A program made the position numbers and the translations under genes. Below are positions 26,834 through 35,297 of a stretch of DNA of 64,000 bases, one piece after another. Source of the DNA: Weeksellaceae bacterium (GTDB lineage: Bacteria; Bacteroidota; Bacteroidia; Flavobacteriales; Weeksellaceae); assembly GCA_019459455.1 (NCBI GenBank), contig JAIBEX010000014.1, positions 1 to 64,000 on the forward strand. The letters run 5' to 3'. Position 1 is the stretch's first letter, and the number at the start of each line of letters is the position of its first letter. The notes beneath the pieces were generated by a model that ran no database searches, was not told where the DNA came from, and saw only the letters and a program-made list of their open reading frames with translations.

Positions 26834-27358
26834 TTAATTCTGTTTTTTCTTTAGCTCAAGAAGCAATGCGTCCTCGATGGGAGTTTTTGTTTTGATCACG
26901 TTGTCGGAAACGTCATTGGGTACCGTCATGGATAAAACGTAGTGCCTGATTTTCCATTTACCACCTATCTTTTCCATAACGCCTGAGCCGCGGCAGATTT
27001 TCATCTGGGTATCCAGCAGTTCATCGAACCAGGCATAATTACCGTCTTTGCTAAAGGTTATATTTCTTTTAATTGAATTGAAATTCCAGGCCTTTCCTTT
27101 ATCAAAATGAGGCTTTGCATAGGCCATAAAGGCTTTTTTATCCCAGATTTCGGTGGCATCGGTTCCAATGAATGTGAATTCGTCGGCATAGAGGTCAAAA
27201 TAGTTTTTAAAATCGGCTTTTGCTGCGAATGCATTGAGATCATCGAGAACTTTATTGATGTTTTTCTTTTGAACGTTCTCGTAAAAGCCTTTGGTCTGGG
27301 CACTTATGTTTACGAAAGAGAAGAGTAATATTGCGAGGAGAAGAGTGAGTTTTTTCAT
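26834..27358 (-). CDS. Secreted NTF2-like (DUF4440/SnoaL-type) protein
   Basis: I start it at the ATG 27356-27358, giving a clean signal peptide (MKKLTLLLAILLFSFVNISA, cut after AQ) and about 174 residues; a longer frame upstream lacks this logic. The mature part is an SnoaL/NTF2-like cone: NAFAAKADFKNYFDLYADEF, ATEIWDKKAFMAYAKPHF and GKWKIRHYVLSMTVPND. Such domains bind small ligands or have simple enzymatic roles. It is placed between transporter and amylase, but a link to starch use is not shown by sequence. Confidence 0.75.
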   Translation of the reverse strand: MKKLTLLLAILLFSFVNISAQTKGFYENVQKKNINKVLDDLNAFAAKADFKNYFDLYADEFTFIGTDATEIWDKKAFMAYAKPHFDKGKAWNFNSIKRNITFSKDGNYAWFDELLDTQMKICRGSGVMEKIGGKWKIRHYVLSMTVPNDVSDNVIKTKTPIEDALLLELKKKQN

Positions 27359-27384
27359 GTTATTAATTTTGGATGAACGGTTTG

Positions 27385-27493
27385 CGTATTGGCGATGGTG
27401 CGGCTTTAACGCGTATACTTTCTGATTATAAATTAATCTTCGGAACATCTGAAATAGTTAAACTTGCGCTTTACCCGCACTATTGCCAATACG
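27385..27493. repeat. 19-bp inverted repeat next to the AT-rich gene
   Basis: CGTATTGGCGATGGTGCGG (27385-27403) and CCGCACTATTGCCAATACG (27475-27493) are inverted copies with 17 of 19 matching positions, separated by 71 bases. With the GTTATCTGCAGGC motif right after the second arm they form a complex border on one side of the orphan gene. The pattern recalls recombination sites or palindromic repeats at cassette junctions; which one is unresolved. Confidence 0.6.
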
Positions 27494-27495
27494 AT

Positions 27496-28224
27496 GTTAT
27501 CTGCAGGCGTTGTTATTTATTTACTTTATTTACTTTGCAAATATAAGCTGGTAATGGATCAAATATTTTTTCAGTTAAATAATCTCTAAATTCTGTTGTT
27601 TCATTTACGGTATCATATAATCCATTTTTATTAAGCTTAAGTCCAAACTTATTTTCTATTTCATCTGAATTATAACAAATAATACTATGAAAGGAACCAT
27701 CACAATCAACTCCAATTAAATCATAGCCTAAAAATTTTTCTTTTGGATTTTCTGGAGTTTTTTTCATTAAATTTTTCCTGAGTATAAAGTCTCCATTGTT
27801 AAAATTGTATTCACTTGCTTTATAATTTTCATCAAAATCGTTTATCAATAAATTTGTGTCTTTTTCTGAAAAGTTTATACTATAAATTTCAATATCAGAA
27901 ACGTTATTAAGAAATAGATCTTTAAATTCTTCAGCTAATTCAAGATTAGGAAAAAGATTTGCCAAGTTTTGAAATTTTGAATCAGTCCAATTTTGTATTT
28001 CCAATATTTTTTTATCATTAAGCTTTAATTCGGATTTTTGGACATCATTTAGTTTCTGATTAACCCAACTTTGAGTCCACGAATCAAAAACAGAAAAATT
28101 AATACAAGACGAACAGGTATGTGATATTTTACCTCTTAAAGTTCCAAAATTTATTGGCTTAATTTTAATAATATTATATCCTCCTAAATAATATGTAGTA
28201 CTATTCATATGCTTGCAGATAACT
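27496..28224. repeat. 13-bp inverted repeats flanking the orphan gene
   Basis: GTTATCTGCAGGC at 27496-27508 and its inverted copy GCTTGCAGATAAC at 28212-28224 (12 of 13 identical) lie within 16 bases of the two ends of the gene at 27513-28208. The enclosed DNA is clearly richer in A and T than its neighbours. The arrangement suggests that a one-gene module was inserted here. Confidence 0.55.
27513..28208 (-). CDS. Orphan AT-rich gene inside the starch locus
   Basis: The 231-residue product is not recognised. It has no signal peptide or membrane helix, an early CSSC pair (SHTCSSCINFSVFDSW), many Asn/Lys/Asp residues and a C-terminal region with DLIGVDCDGSFHSIICYNSD. Base composition is visibly poorer in G and C than the flanking genes, which indicates recent acquisition. 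It is enclosed by 13-bp inverted repeats, with a second palindrome on one side. Size and composition would fit an immunity or defence-associated cargo gene, but nothing in the sequence proves this. Confidence 0.6.
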   Translation of the reverse strand: MNSTTYYLGGYNIIKIKPINFGTLRGKISHTCSSCINFSVFDSWTQSWVNQKLNDVQKSELKLNDKKILEIQNWTDSKFQNLANLFPNLELAEEFKDLFLNNVSDIEIYSINFSEKDTNLLINDFDENYKASEYNFNNGDFILRKNLMKKTPENPKEKFLGYDLIGVDCDGSFHSIICYNSDEIENKFGLKLNKNGLYDTVNETTEFRDYLTEKIFDPLPAYICKVNKVNK

Positions 28225-28277
28225 TGCGGATAGACGCAATAATATTTTTTTAAATTTATATTTTATTGCATCCAATC

Positions 28278-30134
28278 TTATCTCAACTCTAAAATTAAAG
28301 AAGATTTTGCGGAAACCGTCAGTTTATTTTTAGAGTCAATTGCTATTTTTTTTCCTGAAAGAATATCCGTTCCGGTAGAAATCCCTTTCAATGATTCCGC
28401 GAAACGGATCAGGTCAAAATTCTGTTCCTTATCATTGTTGTTAATGACAACCATCAATCTCTCCTTGTCATTGTAGCGGAAATAGACATATACCTTATCT
28501 TTAGGCATGTAATGCGTGGTTTGTCCGGTGTGAATGACCTCTTTTCCTTTTCTCCAATTCAGCAGTTTCTGCGTGAAATCGTAAAATTCCCTCTGTTCCG
28601 ATGTTTGGGTTTGGGGATTGAAAGCATTCTGTGAATCGCCTTTCCAGCCTCCCGGAAAATCTCTTCTGATATCCGCGTCGCCTTTTGATTTTTCACCGCG
28701 CATCCCGATTTCTGAACCGTAGTAAATCTGTGGAATCCCGCGAACTGTAGAAATTAAGGTCATCGCCATTTTGTAGTAGCGTGAATCACCATTAAAAATC
28801 TCGTTAAACCTTTCCGTATCATGGTTTTCAAAGAAAACTAAGATATTGTTAATGTCGGGATACAGAAAATCGTTTCCGAAGGAATTGTAGATTTTAATCA
28901 TTCCTTTATCCCAGTTGTCCTCTTCTTTCAATGCTGACGGTAAATCGGTGTAGAGCGTAAAATCCATCACCGAAGGGAGATTGGAGTTGTAATTGTCGAT
29001 CTCACCAATTTTAGAATTTTTCTGCCAATAGGAAATGTGAGCCGGACTGTACATCCACGCTTCGCCCACGATATTGAATTTGGGATATTCGTCTGTAATC
29101 GCTTTTGCCCATTTCGCCATCGCCACTTTATCATTGTAGGGATAAGTATCAACACGGAGACCGCCAAGTTCAGCGTACTCAATCCACCAGATTGCGTTTT
29201 GAGTCAAATATTTTAAGACTAAAGGGTTGCTTTGGTTAAGGTCGGGCATCGTGGTGTCGAACCAGCCGTTCAGGGCTTCTTTTTTATCCACTTCTGCCAC
29301 ATTTTTATCGAACTGTGACGTTGTTCTGTAATTGGAGCGTTTGAAACCGTATTTTCCTTCACCGTCCGGAAACTGATGGATCCAGTCTTTCGTGGGCAAA
29401 TCCTGAATGAGCCAGTGCGAAATTCCCCAGTGATTCGTCACATAATCCTGGATCAGCATCATGCCGCGTTTCTGAAGTTCACGGGAAAGTTCCAGATATT
29501 CTTCGTTGGTTCCGTATCTGCCATCGATTTTGTACAGATCGGTTTGCGCATAACCGTGATAAGAAGTCTGTTTTTCGTTGTCTTCATTAGCCGGCGTAAG
29601 CCAAAGTGCGGTTGCTCCAAGGTTTTTTAAATAATCCAAATTGTTGATGATCCCACGCAAATCACCGCCATGCCTTCCGTTTGGTGCATTTCTGTTGAGT
29701 TTGTCGGCCAAATTTTGCTGGGAATCATTGGATGGATCACCATTTGCAAATCGGTCCGGCATTATCAGATACATCACATCTTTGGAAGTGAAAGAATTTC
29801 TGTCGGCAGAATTTGGCTTTCTGGTTTTGAGCTCGTAATTGTAGGAATAAACCGGTTTATTCTTTTCCTTAAAATTAATTTTGAAAGCAGAAGCGTTAAT
29901 TTCATCGGTATTTACGGTAATGAAAACGTAATTGGGATTTTCGGTTTTCGTAAGATTTTTTACCTGAATTTTATCTGATAATTCAACCGAGTATTTTGAA
30001 ATGTCTTTCCCATAAACCAAAATTTGGAGTTCGGGGTTTTTCATTCCTTTCCACCAGAAGGCGGGTTCTACTTTCTGGATCTGAGCAACACCAAAGGCGG
30101 AAACGAACAGAAAAAGTAATGATAGTTTTTTCAT
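28278..30134 (-). CDS. GH13 alpha-amylase/neopullulanase (SusA-like)
   Basis: From the ATG at 30134 the protein has 618 residues: signal peptide (MKKLSLLFLFVSAFGVAQ), an N-terminal cyclomaltodextrinase beta-sandwich (about 20-105), the GH13 barrel (about 110-530) and a C-terminal beta domain. Conserved regions are DYVTNHWG, GLRVDTYPY with the nucleophile Asp, IVGEAWMYS with the acid Glu, and FFENHDTERF with the third carboxylate. It should cut alpha-1,4 bonds of malto-oligosaccharides in the periplasm. Its 5' leader holds two hairpins. It is downstream of GH97 and followed by the inserted orphan gene. Confidence 0.9.
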   Translation of the reverse strand: MKKLSLLFLFVSAFGVAQIQKVEPAFWWKGMKNPELQILVYGKDISKYSVELSDKIQVKNLTKTENPNYVFITVNTDEINASAFKINFKEKNKPVYSYNYELKTRKPNSADRNSFTSKDVMYLIMPDRFANGDPSNDSQQNLADKLNRNAPNGRHGGDLRGIINNLDYLKNLGATALWLTPANEDNEKQTSYHGYAQTDLYKIDGRYGTNEEYLELSRELQKRGMMLIQDYVTNHWGISHWLIQDLPTKDWIHQFPDGEGKYGFKRSNYRTTSQFDKNVAEVDKKEALNGWFDTTMPDLNQSNPLVLKYLTQNAIWWIEYAELGGLRVDTYPYNDKVAMAKWAKAITDEYPKFNIVGEAWMYSPAHISYWQKNSKIGEIDNYNSNLPSVMDFTLYTDLPSALKEEDNWDKGMIKIYNSFGNDFLYPDINNILVFFENHDTERFNEIFNGDSRYYKMAMTLISTVRGIPQIYYGSEIGMRGEKSKGDADIRRDFPGGWKGDSQNAFNPQTQTSEQREFYDFTQKLLNWRKGKEVIHTGQTTHYMPKDKVYVYFRYNDKERLMVVINNNDKEQNFDLIRFAESLKGISTGTDILSGKKIAIDSKNKLTVSAKSSLILELR

Positions 30135-30150
30135 TTTTTTTAATTTGAAA

Positions 30151-30230
30151 ACAACCTTGTGAAGTTCGAGGTTTGACAAGGTTGTTGGTGTTTTGAGGTG
30201 AAGCGAGCGAAGCGAGCGCTAATTTTCACC
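30151..30230 (-). repeat. Two hairpins in the GH97-GH13 intergenic gap
   Basis: ACAACCTTGT (30151-30160) pairs with ACAAGGTTGT (30176-30185), a perfect 10-bp stem 17 bases before the amylase start. Next to it GGTGAA (30197-30202) and TTCACC (30225-30230) enclose a tandem AAGCGAGCG repeat (30201-30218). Neither has a strong T tail, so mRNA processing or stability control between the two glycosidase genes is as likely as termination. Confidence 0.5.
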
Positions 30231-30304
30231 CAGTTATAAAATAGCCCCGATGGAAGCGGCATCCGCGGCTGGATACAGCAGGATAAAAACTCCCGAAAAA
30301 ATAA

Positions 30305-32461
30305 TTATTTAACCACCTTAACCGAAATCGCGTAACCGCCGCTTCTCGCCATTTTCATCGGCAGTTTGGATTTGCTGGTCACTGTTTTCTTATAGATTTT
30401 ATAAGACTGCGGGTTGTTAATATAGTCTGCATTGTCGCCATCGGCATATACGGTAGCTTCATATTTTTTCCCTTTGGGAAGGAAAGAAAAATCTACTGTA
30501 TAGTTTCTTGCATTTTCATCAGTAATTCCGCCGACATACCATTCATCTTTTCCTTTTGCTTTTCTCGCCGTGTGAATATATTCTCCCGGCTCTGCAGAAA
30601 GGATTTTGGTATCGTCCCAATCAACGGCCACATCTTTAATAAACTGGAATGCATCCATATGCTTCGCGTAATTTTCCGGTAAATCTGCCGCCATTTGGAG
30701 CGGAGAATACATCACGACATATAAAGCCATTTGCTTCACCAGGGTGGTTTTCACAAATCTGGTGTCCCCCGGAAAATAATAGTCGAGTTTGGTCTGGAAA
30801 ATTCCCGGAGTGTAATCCATCGGTCCACCCATGAATCTGGTAAACGGTAAAATTGTCTGATGATCAGGATTATTTCCGCCAAAAGCTTCGAATTCCGTTC
30901 CACGTGCAGCTTCGGCCGCAATCCAGTTCGGATAGGTTCTGCTTAAACCCGTCGGTCGAACTGATTCATGTGAGTTGACCATGATTTTATAGTCATTTGC
31001 TTTCTCAGCAATGCGTAAATAATGGTTGATGGTCCATTGTGAATAATGATGTTCGCCACGTGGAATGATGTTCCCTACATAACCGGTTTTTACAGAAGGA
31101 TAATCGTATTTGTTCATCAGTTTAAAAGCTTCATCGGCCCACCTTTCATAGTTTGTCGCTGACCCTGAGGTTTCGTGGTGCATCATGAATTTCATGCCTT
31201 TGGAATGGGCATAATCGTTCAACATTTTGATGTCGAAATCCGGATATGGCGTAATAAAATCAAAAACAAATTCTTTGCTGTGCCCAAACCAGTCCTCCCA
31301 GCCGGTGTTCCAGCCTTCAATAAGCAGGGCGTCGAACCCGTTCGCCGAGGCAAAATCGATATATTCTTTTACTTTTGTATTGTTCGCGGCGTGTTTTCCG
31401 TTTGGTGTTAGTTTTGAAAAATCGGTCTTGCCGATATGAACGTTATTGGCGGTGGAATAAGACCAGTTGGATTTCCCGATGATCATTTCCCACCAAACAC
31501 CCATGTATTTTGTCGGTTTGATGTAGGAAGTGTCTTTGTACTGCGTAGGTTCGTTCAGGTTAAAAATCATTTTCGAAGCCAGAACCTCTTCTGCTTTAGG
31601 CGAAGCAATAATTGTTCTCCACGGGGAAACTGCCGGAGTCTGAATATATCCTTTTGCTCCCTGAGCGTCAGGAGTTAAATGCGTTTTAAACTTGAAATTT
31701 GCCGCATCCAGTTCCAGGTTGGAAGCGGGATAGTTGATAACCGCAGCCTCAGAAAGATTCACATACAGCTGGTCTTTCCCTTCTTTTTTCAGCATTAAAG
31801 GAGTCTGAACGGCATTTTTAATTAAGGTCTGTGAAGCATTACCGTCATAGGAGGTCGGCCATTTTCCAGGAATTTCGGAAAGATTTGTGGTCTGGGTTTG
31901 ATATTCCTGGGAATCATAGTCACCGGCGAGCCACCATGCTTTCATATCAGTAGGAAGGTCAATTTCGGAATCTTCTTCTCTGATGATGAAATAGTTCAGG
32001 TTTTTCTGCTGCGGGAATTCGTAGCGGAAACCAAGTCCGTCATTAAACAAACGGAATTTCACTATGATATGTCTGTCGTTGGCGTCCTGATTCAGCGTAA
32101 CTGCAAGTTCGTTATAGTGATTGATATAGGACTTCTTCTCGCCCATAATCGGCTCCCAGGTTTCGTTTTTGGTATCGAATTTTTCAGCGGTTTTAGTAAA
32201 CCCACTATCCAAATTTTTTCCTTTCTGGTCTTTATTTTCAATTTCTGACGCAAACTGAATGTCGCCGTCGCGCAAAAGTCGTAACCCCAATTTGGAATCT
32301 TCAACAACAGTTTTCCCCTGGTATTTAAGATTGTAAAAAGGAACCCCACTTTTGAGCTGAAAATTCATTTCAAATTTTCCGTCGGGCGATTTTAAAGACT
32401 GTGCGTGAAGCGCGAAACTTCCCATCAGAAGGAAAAGCGCAGAAATTTTTATGTTTTTCAT
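30305..32461 (-). CDS. GH97 alpha-glucosidase (SusB-like)
   Basis: The 718-residue glycosidase has a signal peptide (MKNIKISALFLLMGSFALHA) and the GH97 order: an N-terminal beta-sandwich (about 20-290), the catalytic barrel (about 300-620; ALLIEGWNTGWEDWFG, MMHHETSGSATNYERW, MVNSHESVRPTGLSRTYPNW, AARGTEFEAFGG) and a C-terminal sandwich. The glutamates in HHETS, NSHE and GTEFE match the acid/base group of inverting members such as SusB, so it is expected to release glucose from malto-oligosaccharides in the periplasm. It follows susE by 135 bases. Confidence 0.92.
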   Translation of the reverse strand: MKNIKISALFLLMGSFALHAQSLKSPDGKFEMNFQLKSGVPFYNLKYQGKTVVEDSKLGLRLLRDGDIQFASEIENKDQKGKNLDSGFTKTAEKFDTKNETWEPIMGEKKSYINHYNELAVTLNQDANDRHIIVKFRLFNDGLGFRYEFPQQKNLNYFIIREEDSEIDLPTDMKAWWLAGDYDSQEYQTQTTNLSEIPGKWPTSYDGNASQTLIKNAVQTPLMLKKEGKDQLYVNLSEAAVINYPASNLELDAANFKFKTHLTPDAQGAKGYIQTPAVSPWRTIIASPKAEEVLASKMIFNLNEPTQYKDTSYIKPTKYMGVWWEMIIGKSNWSYSTANNVHIGKTDFSKLTPNGKHAANNTKVKEYIDFASANGFDALLIEGWNTGWEDWFGHSKEFVFDFITPYPDFDIKMLNDYAHSKGMKFMMHHETSGSATNYERWADEAFKLMNKYDYPSVKTGYVGNIIPRGEHHYSQWTINHYLRIAEKANDYKIMVNSHESVRPTGLSRTYPNWIAAEAARGTEFEAFGGNNPDHQTILPFTRFMGGPMDYTPGIFQTKLDYYFPGDTRFVKTTLVKQMALYVVMYSPLQMAADLPENYAKHMDAFQFIKDVAVDWDDTKILSAEPGEYIHTARKAKGKDEWYVGGITDENARNYTVDFSFLPKGKKYEATVYADGDNADYINNPQSYKIYKKTVTSKSKLPMKMARSGGYAISVKVVK

Positions 32462-32596
32462 AATGAAATTTTCGAATCAATAAATTTAGAGAAAATACAG
32501 GTGCTGGCAAAGGAATCGGGGCAACATTTAACAATAAAAATAAAAAACTGCTGCTTAAAAAGCAACAGTTTCCTTGTGTTAAAATATAAATGTTAA

Positions 32597-33709
32597 TTAA
32601 AGTTTGGTAAGGGTCAATTTATAGAATGCGGAGTTGTGCAGGTCTAAGACAATCTTGTAATTTCCTGCCACATCGATCTTATAACTTGGGTCACCTGTAA
32701 CTGTTCCTTCAGCATTCAGGAAGGTCTTAACACCTGTTCCTGAAGTCAAGGTCTGATCCGCACTTGCCGGCTGAAATTTCATTTGCCAGTCATCGTTCGC
32801 CCTGAATTTGAAGATTCCTCCTGTACTTAGCGCTATGGAAGCGATTTCCCAGTTTTTGGTGGAAGGGTTGTACACGAAATCGGTATCAGATCCCCAACCT
32901 CCGGGCGTGGCATCACCAATAATCCCAAAGTTTGCTATAGTAGAGTTATAGGTGTTTCCGGTCCAGTCTACCTTAATGTAGTAAGTACCTGCAAGGGCGG
33001 CCGGAATATTGGATTCGCCGTCTTCAACAAGGATTCCTGTGAAGCTTCCGTTGTCTCCTTTGTCACCAGCCCAGTCCTGATTGATGGTGAATTTATATTC
33101 GCTGTTCGGGTTGGTTACATAAATGAAACCTCTGTATTTACCGTCGCTTGAAGGGGAATAAAGATTAAAAGTATTTGCCGGGTTCCAGTCCGCATAGCCT
33201 GCGGCTCCTGCATAACCACCGGGAACGTTGATTTTTGGATAAATTAAATCCGGGTTCGGAGCGTAAGGAGTCACTGAGAGTGTGATTGCATCTGAATAGT
33301 AAGTATTCACAGAATTTAACTCTGAAAGTAACCTTACCTCCACCTGTCCGATTTGATCGGGTGTCAAACCAAGAGCAGCCACAAGATTGTTCATTTCAAG
33401 GTGCGTCAAACTTACGGTGTTTACTCCCTGCGGTAATAAATAAAGTTGGCTTGGGCTAAAATTGGTGCCTTTCTTCCCAAATTCAAGATAACTTTTCTCA
33501 GCGATGTTCGCGCTGAAAACAGGATTTACCCATGTAAAAGTTACCACATTGGTATTTGCTGTAGTCTCGGTCAGGACAAGGGCCTGCGTATTTGCTGTAA
33601 CGCTTCCCTTTGCCGTCAGTCCCAGAACTGGGTCAGTTTCGGCATCCTTACAAGCAAAAAGGATAATCCCTAAAACTGAGAGTATCATTAATCTAATAAC
33701 ATTTTTCAT
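32597..33709 (-). CDS. susE: SusE-like surface starch-binding lipoprotein
   Basis: The 370-residue lipoprotein has lipobox FAC (about residue 20), an N-terminal Ig-like SusE domain (about 25-150; FTWVNPVFSANIAEKSYLEF) and two C-terminal starch-binding repeats with the pattern IYVTNPNSEYKFTINQDWAG, GIIGDATPGGWGSDTDF and FKFRANDDWQMKF. The WxxD and NDDW aromatic pairs are typical of SusE/SusF carbohydrate-binding modules. It would hold malto-oligosaccharide at the cell surface near SusCD. It is 20 bases downstream of susD. Confidence 0.88.
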   Translation of the reverse strand: MKNVIRLMILSVLGIILFACKDAETDPVLGLTAKGSVTANTQALVLTETTANTNVVTFTWVNPVFSANIAEKSYLEFGKKGTNFSPSQLYLLPQGVNTVSLTHLEMNNLVAALGLTPDQIGQVEVRLLSELNSVNTYYSDAITLSVTPYAPNPDLIYPKINVPGGYAGAAGYADWNPANTFNLYSPSSDGKYRGFIYVTNPNSEYKFTINQDWAGDKGDNGSFTGILVEDGESNIPAALAGTYYIKVDWTGNTYNSTIANFGIIGDATPGGWGSDTDFVYNPSTKNWEIASIALSTGGIFKFRANDDWQMKFQPASADQTLTSGTGVKTFLNAEGTVTGDPSYKIDVAGNYKIVLDLHNSAFYKLTLTKL

Positions 33710-33729
33710 TTTAAATAATTAAAGTTTTG

Positions 33730-35286
33730 TTAATAACCGTTGTTTTGAGTCAGGTTGGTATTAGCCTGACGTGCAGAGGCTGGTATAGGGAAAACCCTGT
33801 AATCATCAGAGATTGCAGTTCCGTCTTTTTGACCTCCTTTCCAAGGCCACAGGTATGAACCTCCGGTAAATTTACCAAATCTAATAAGGTCCTGCCTTCT
33901 GTGACCTTCCATTCCCAATTCTCTTGCTCTCTCATCCAAAACAGTCTGCAGGGTCATGGAACCTAACACAGTTGCGCCTGATCTCTGTCTGACCTGATTC
34001 AGGTAAACTAACCCCTGTGCAGTGGTAGCAGTGGTAGCTCCTCTCAATGCACATTCAGCATACATCAGATATGCGTCTGATAATCTGAATAACGGAAAAT
34101 CCGTAGATGAAAATGAAGTTGCTGAACCAGTACCATCGGAGTTCTTGTTCCAGAATTTAATGGATGGGAATCCGTGAGACCATTCTTTGTAGTCCGTCAT
34201 TTCATAGGTATGCCCGGTTGTCCAGAATAACTTGGCACGTTGGTCTGTACTTGCAGCAAGGTCGGCTGCGCTGTTACCAAACAGTCCATACCATGCTTTT
34301 GTTGCCCGGTGACCACCCCAACCTTCTGTTGCGCCATAATCTGAAAGTGTCATTGTGGTAGAGTTAAGACTTCCGTTCACAATATATGTGGTATTACCAA
34401 AACTTTGGGAGGTGGCAGCATCTGCTATTAAAGGAAAAATAATTTCTTTCGAAGTGTTATTATCCATGCTGAAATTCTTCCGGTAATTGGTTTCCAACTG
34501 GTAGCCTGAAGCAATTACTTTGGATACATAAGTTGCCGCATCGTTGTATCTTGCTGTTCCGGTATACACTTCTGCATTCAGATACAGTTTTGCAAGAAGC
34601 ATTTGTACCGTAGCTTTGTTTGCCCGTCCATAGGTATTGGAGGGAGCAATGCTGTTCTCTATAGCCAGTAATTCACTTTCAGCAAAAGCAAACAGTTGCG
34701 CTCTCGAACTTTCGGGCAGCGGTTGGCTGGATCCAAATGTTTCATCATTAACCAGGGCGCCTTTACCAAAGAAATCTATAAGGTAGTAGTAAGACAATGC
34801 TCTGAGATATCTCAGTTCACTGATATACTGCTCTTCATTAGGGACCTCTACTTTTTCTTTAAGGATCAGAATGAGGTTGGTCGTTTGGGGAACGGTATAG
34901 TAAATCCGGTCATAGACATATTTAAAGTACTTGTTGTTCTCATTCCACCCGGAGGTGGTGGTTAGCTGATCTAACCCGTTGTCTCCCCACCTGTTTTTCA
35001 TGTCGTCGGCGGTAAAATCATTAAGATTAATCAAACCTCTAACGAATGGTGATTCTCCCGGGTCGGCTCCCGCAATGTCACTTGCTCCAGGCCCGTTAAC
35101 ACTTGAAAGCGCAAAAGTGGAATACATCCGGGATAGAAGTCCTTCAATGGCTTTTGGATCCTTCTGAAGTAACTGTTCCAGGGTAAGTTCATATTTAGGT
35201 TCAGTTTCCAGATCGTCTAAGCATGAAATCGTCAGAAAACCGAAGACGGCAAGTAAACTTACTATTTTTAGTTTAAAATTTTTCAT
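33730..35286 (-). CDS. susD: SusD/RagB family starch-binding lipoprotein
   Basis: The 518-residue lipoprotein has the lipobox SC (about residue 22) after MKNFKLKIVSLLAVFGFLT and the SusD fold. N-terminal TPR-like helices (YISELRYLRALSYYYLIDFF, NKATVQMLLAKLYLNAEVY) and a C-terminal RagB/SusD domain (FPLFRLSDAYLMYAECALRG, VYLNQVRQRSG, ERARELGMEGHRRQDLIRFG) are clear. It forms the lid over SusC and binds the glycan. It starts 11 bases after susC. Confidence 0.95.
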   Translation of the reverse strand: MKNFKLKIVSLLAVFGFLTISCLDDLETEPKYELTLEQLLQKDPKAIEGLLSRMYSTFALSSVNGPGASDIAGADPGESPFVRGLINLNDFTADDMKNRWGDNGLDQLTTTSGWNENNKYFKYVYDRIYYTVPQTTNLILILKEKVEVPNEEQYISELRYLRALSYYYLIDFFGKGALVNDETFGSSQPLPESSRAQLFAFAESELLAIENSIAPSNTYGRANKATVQMLLAKLYLNAEVYTGTARYNDAATYVSKVIASGYQLETNYRKNFSMDNNTSKEIIFPLIADAATSQSFGNTTYIVNGSLNSTTMTLSDYGATEGWGGHRATKAWYGLFGNSAADLAASTDQRAKLFWTTGHTYEMTDYKEWSHGFPSIKFWNKNSDGTGSATSFSSTDFPLFRLSDAYLMYAECALRGATTATTAQGLVYLNQVRQRSGATVLGSMTLQTVLDERARELGMEGHRRQDLIRFGKFTGGSYLWPWKGGQKDGTAISDDYRVFPIPASARQANTNLTQNNGY

Positions 35287-35297
35287 TTATGTATGTA

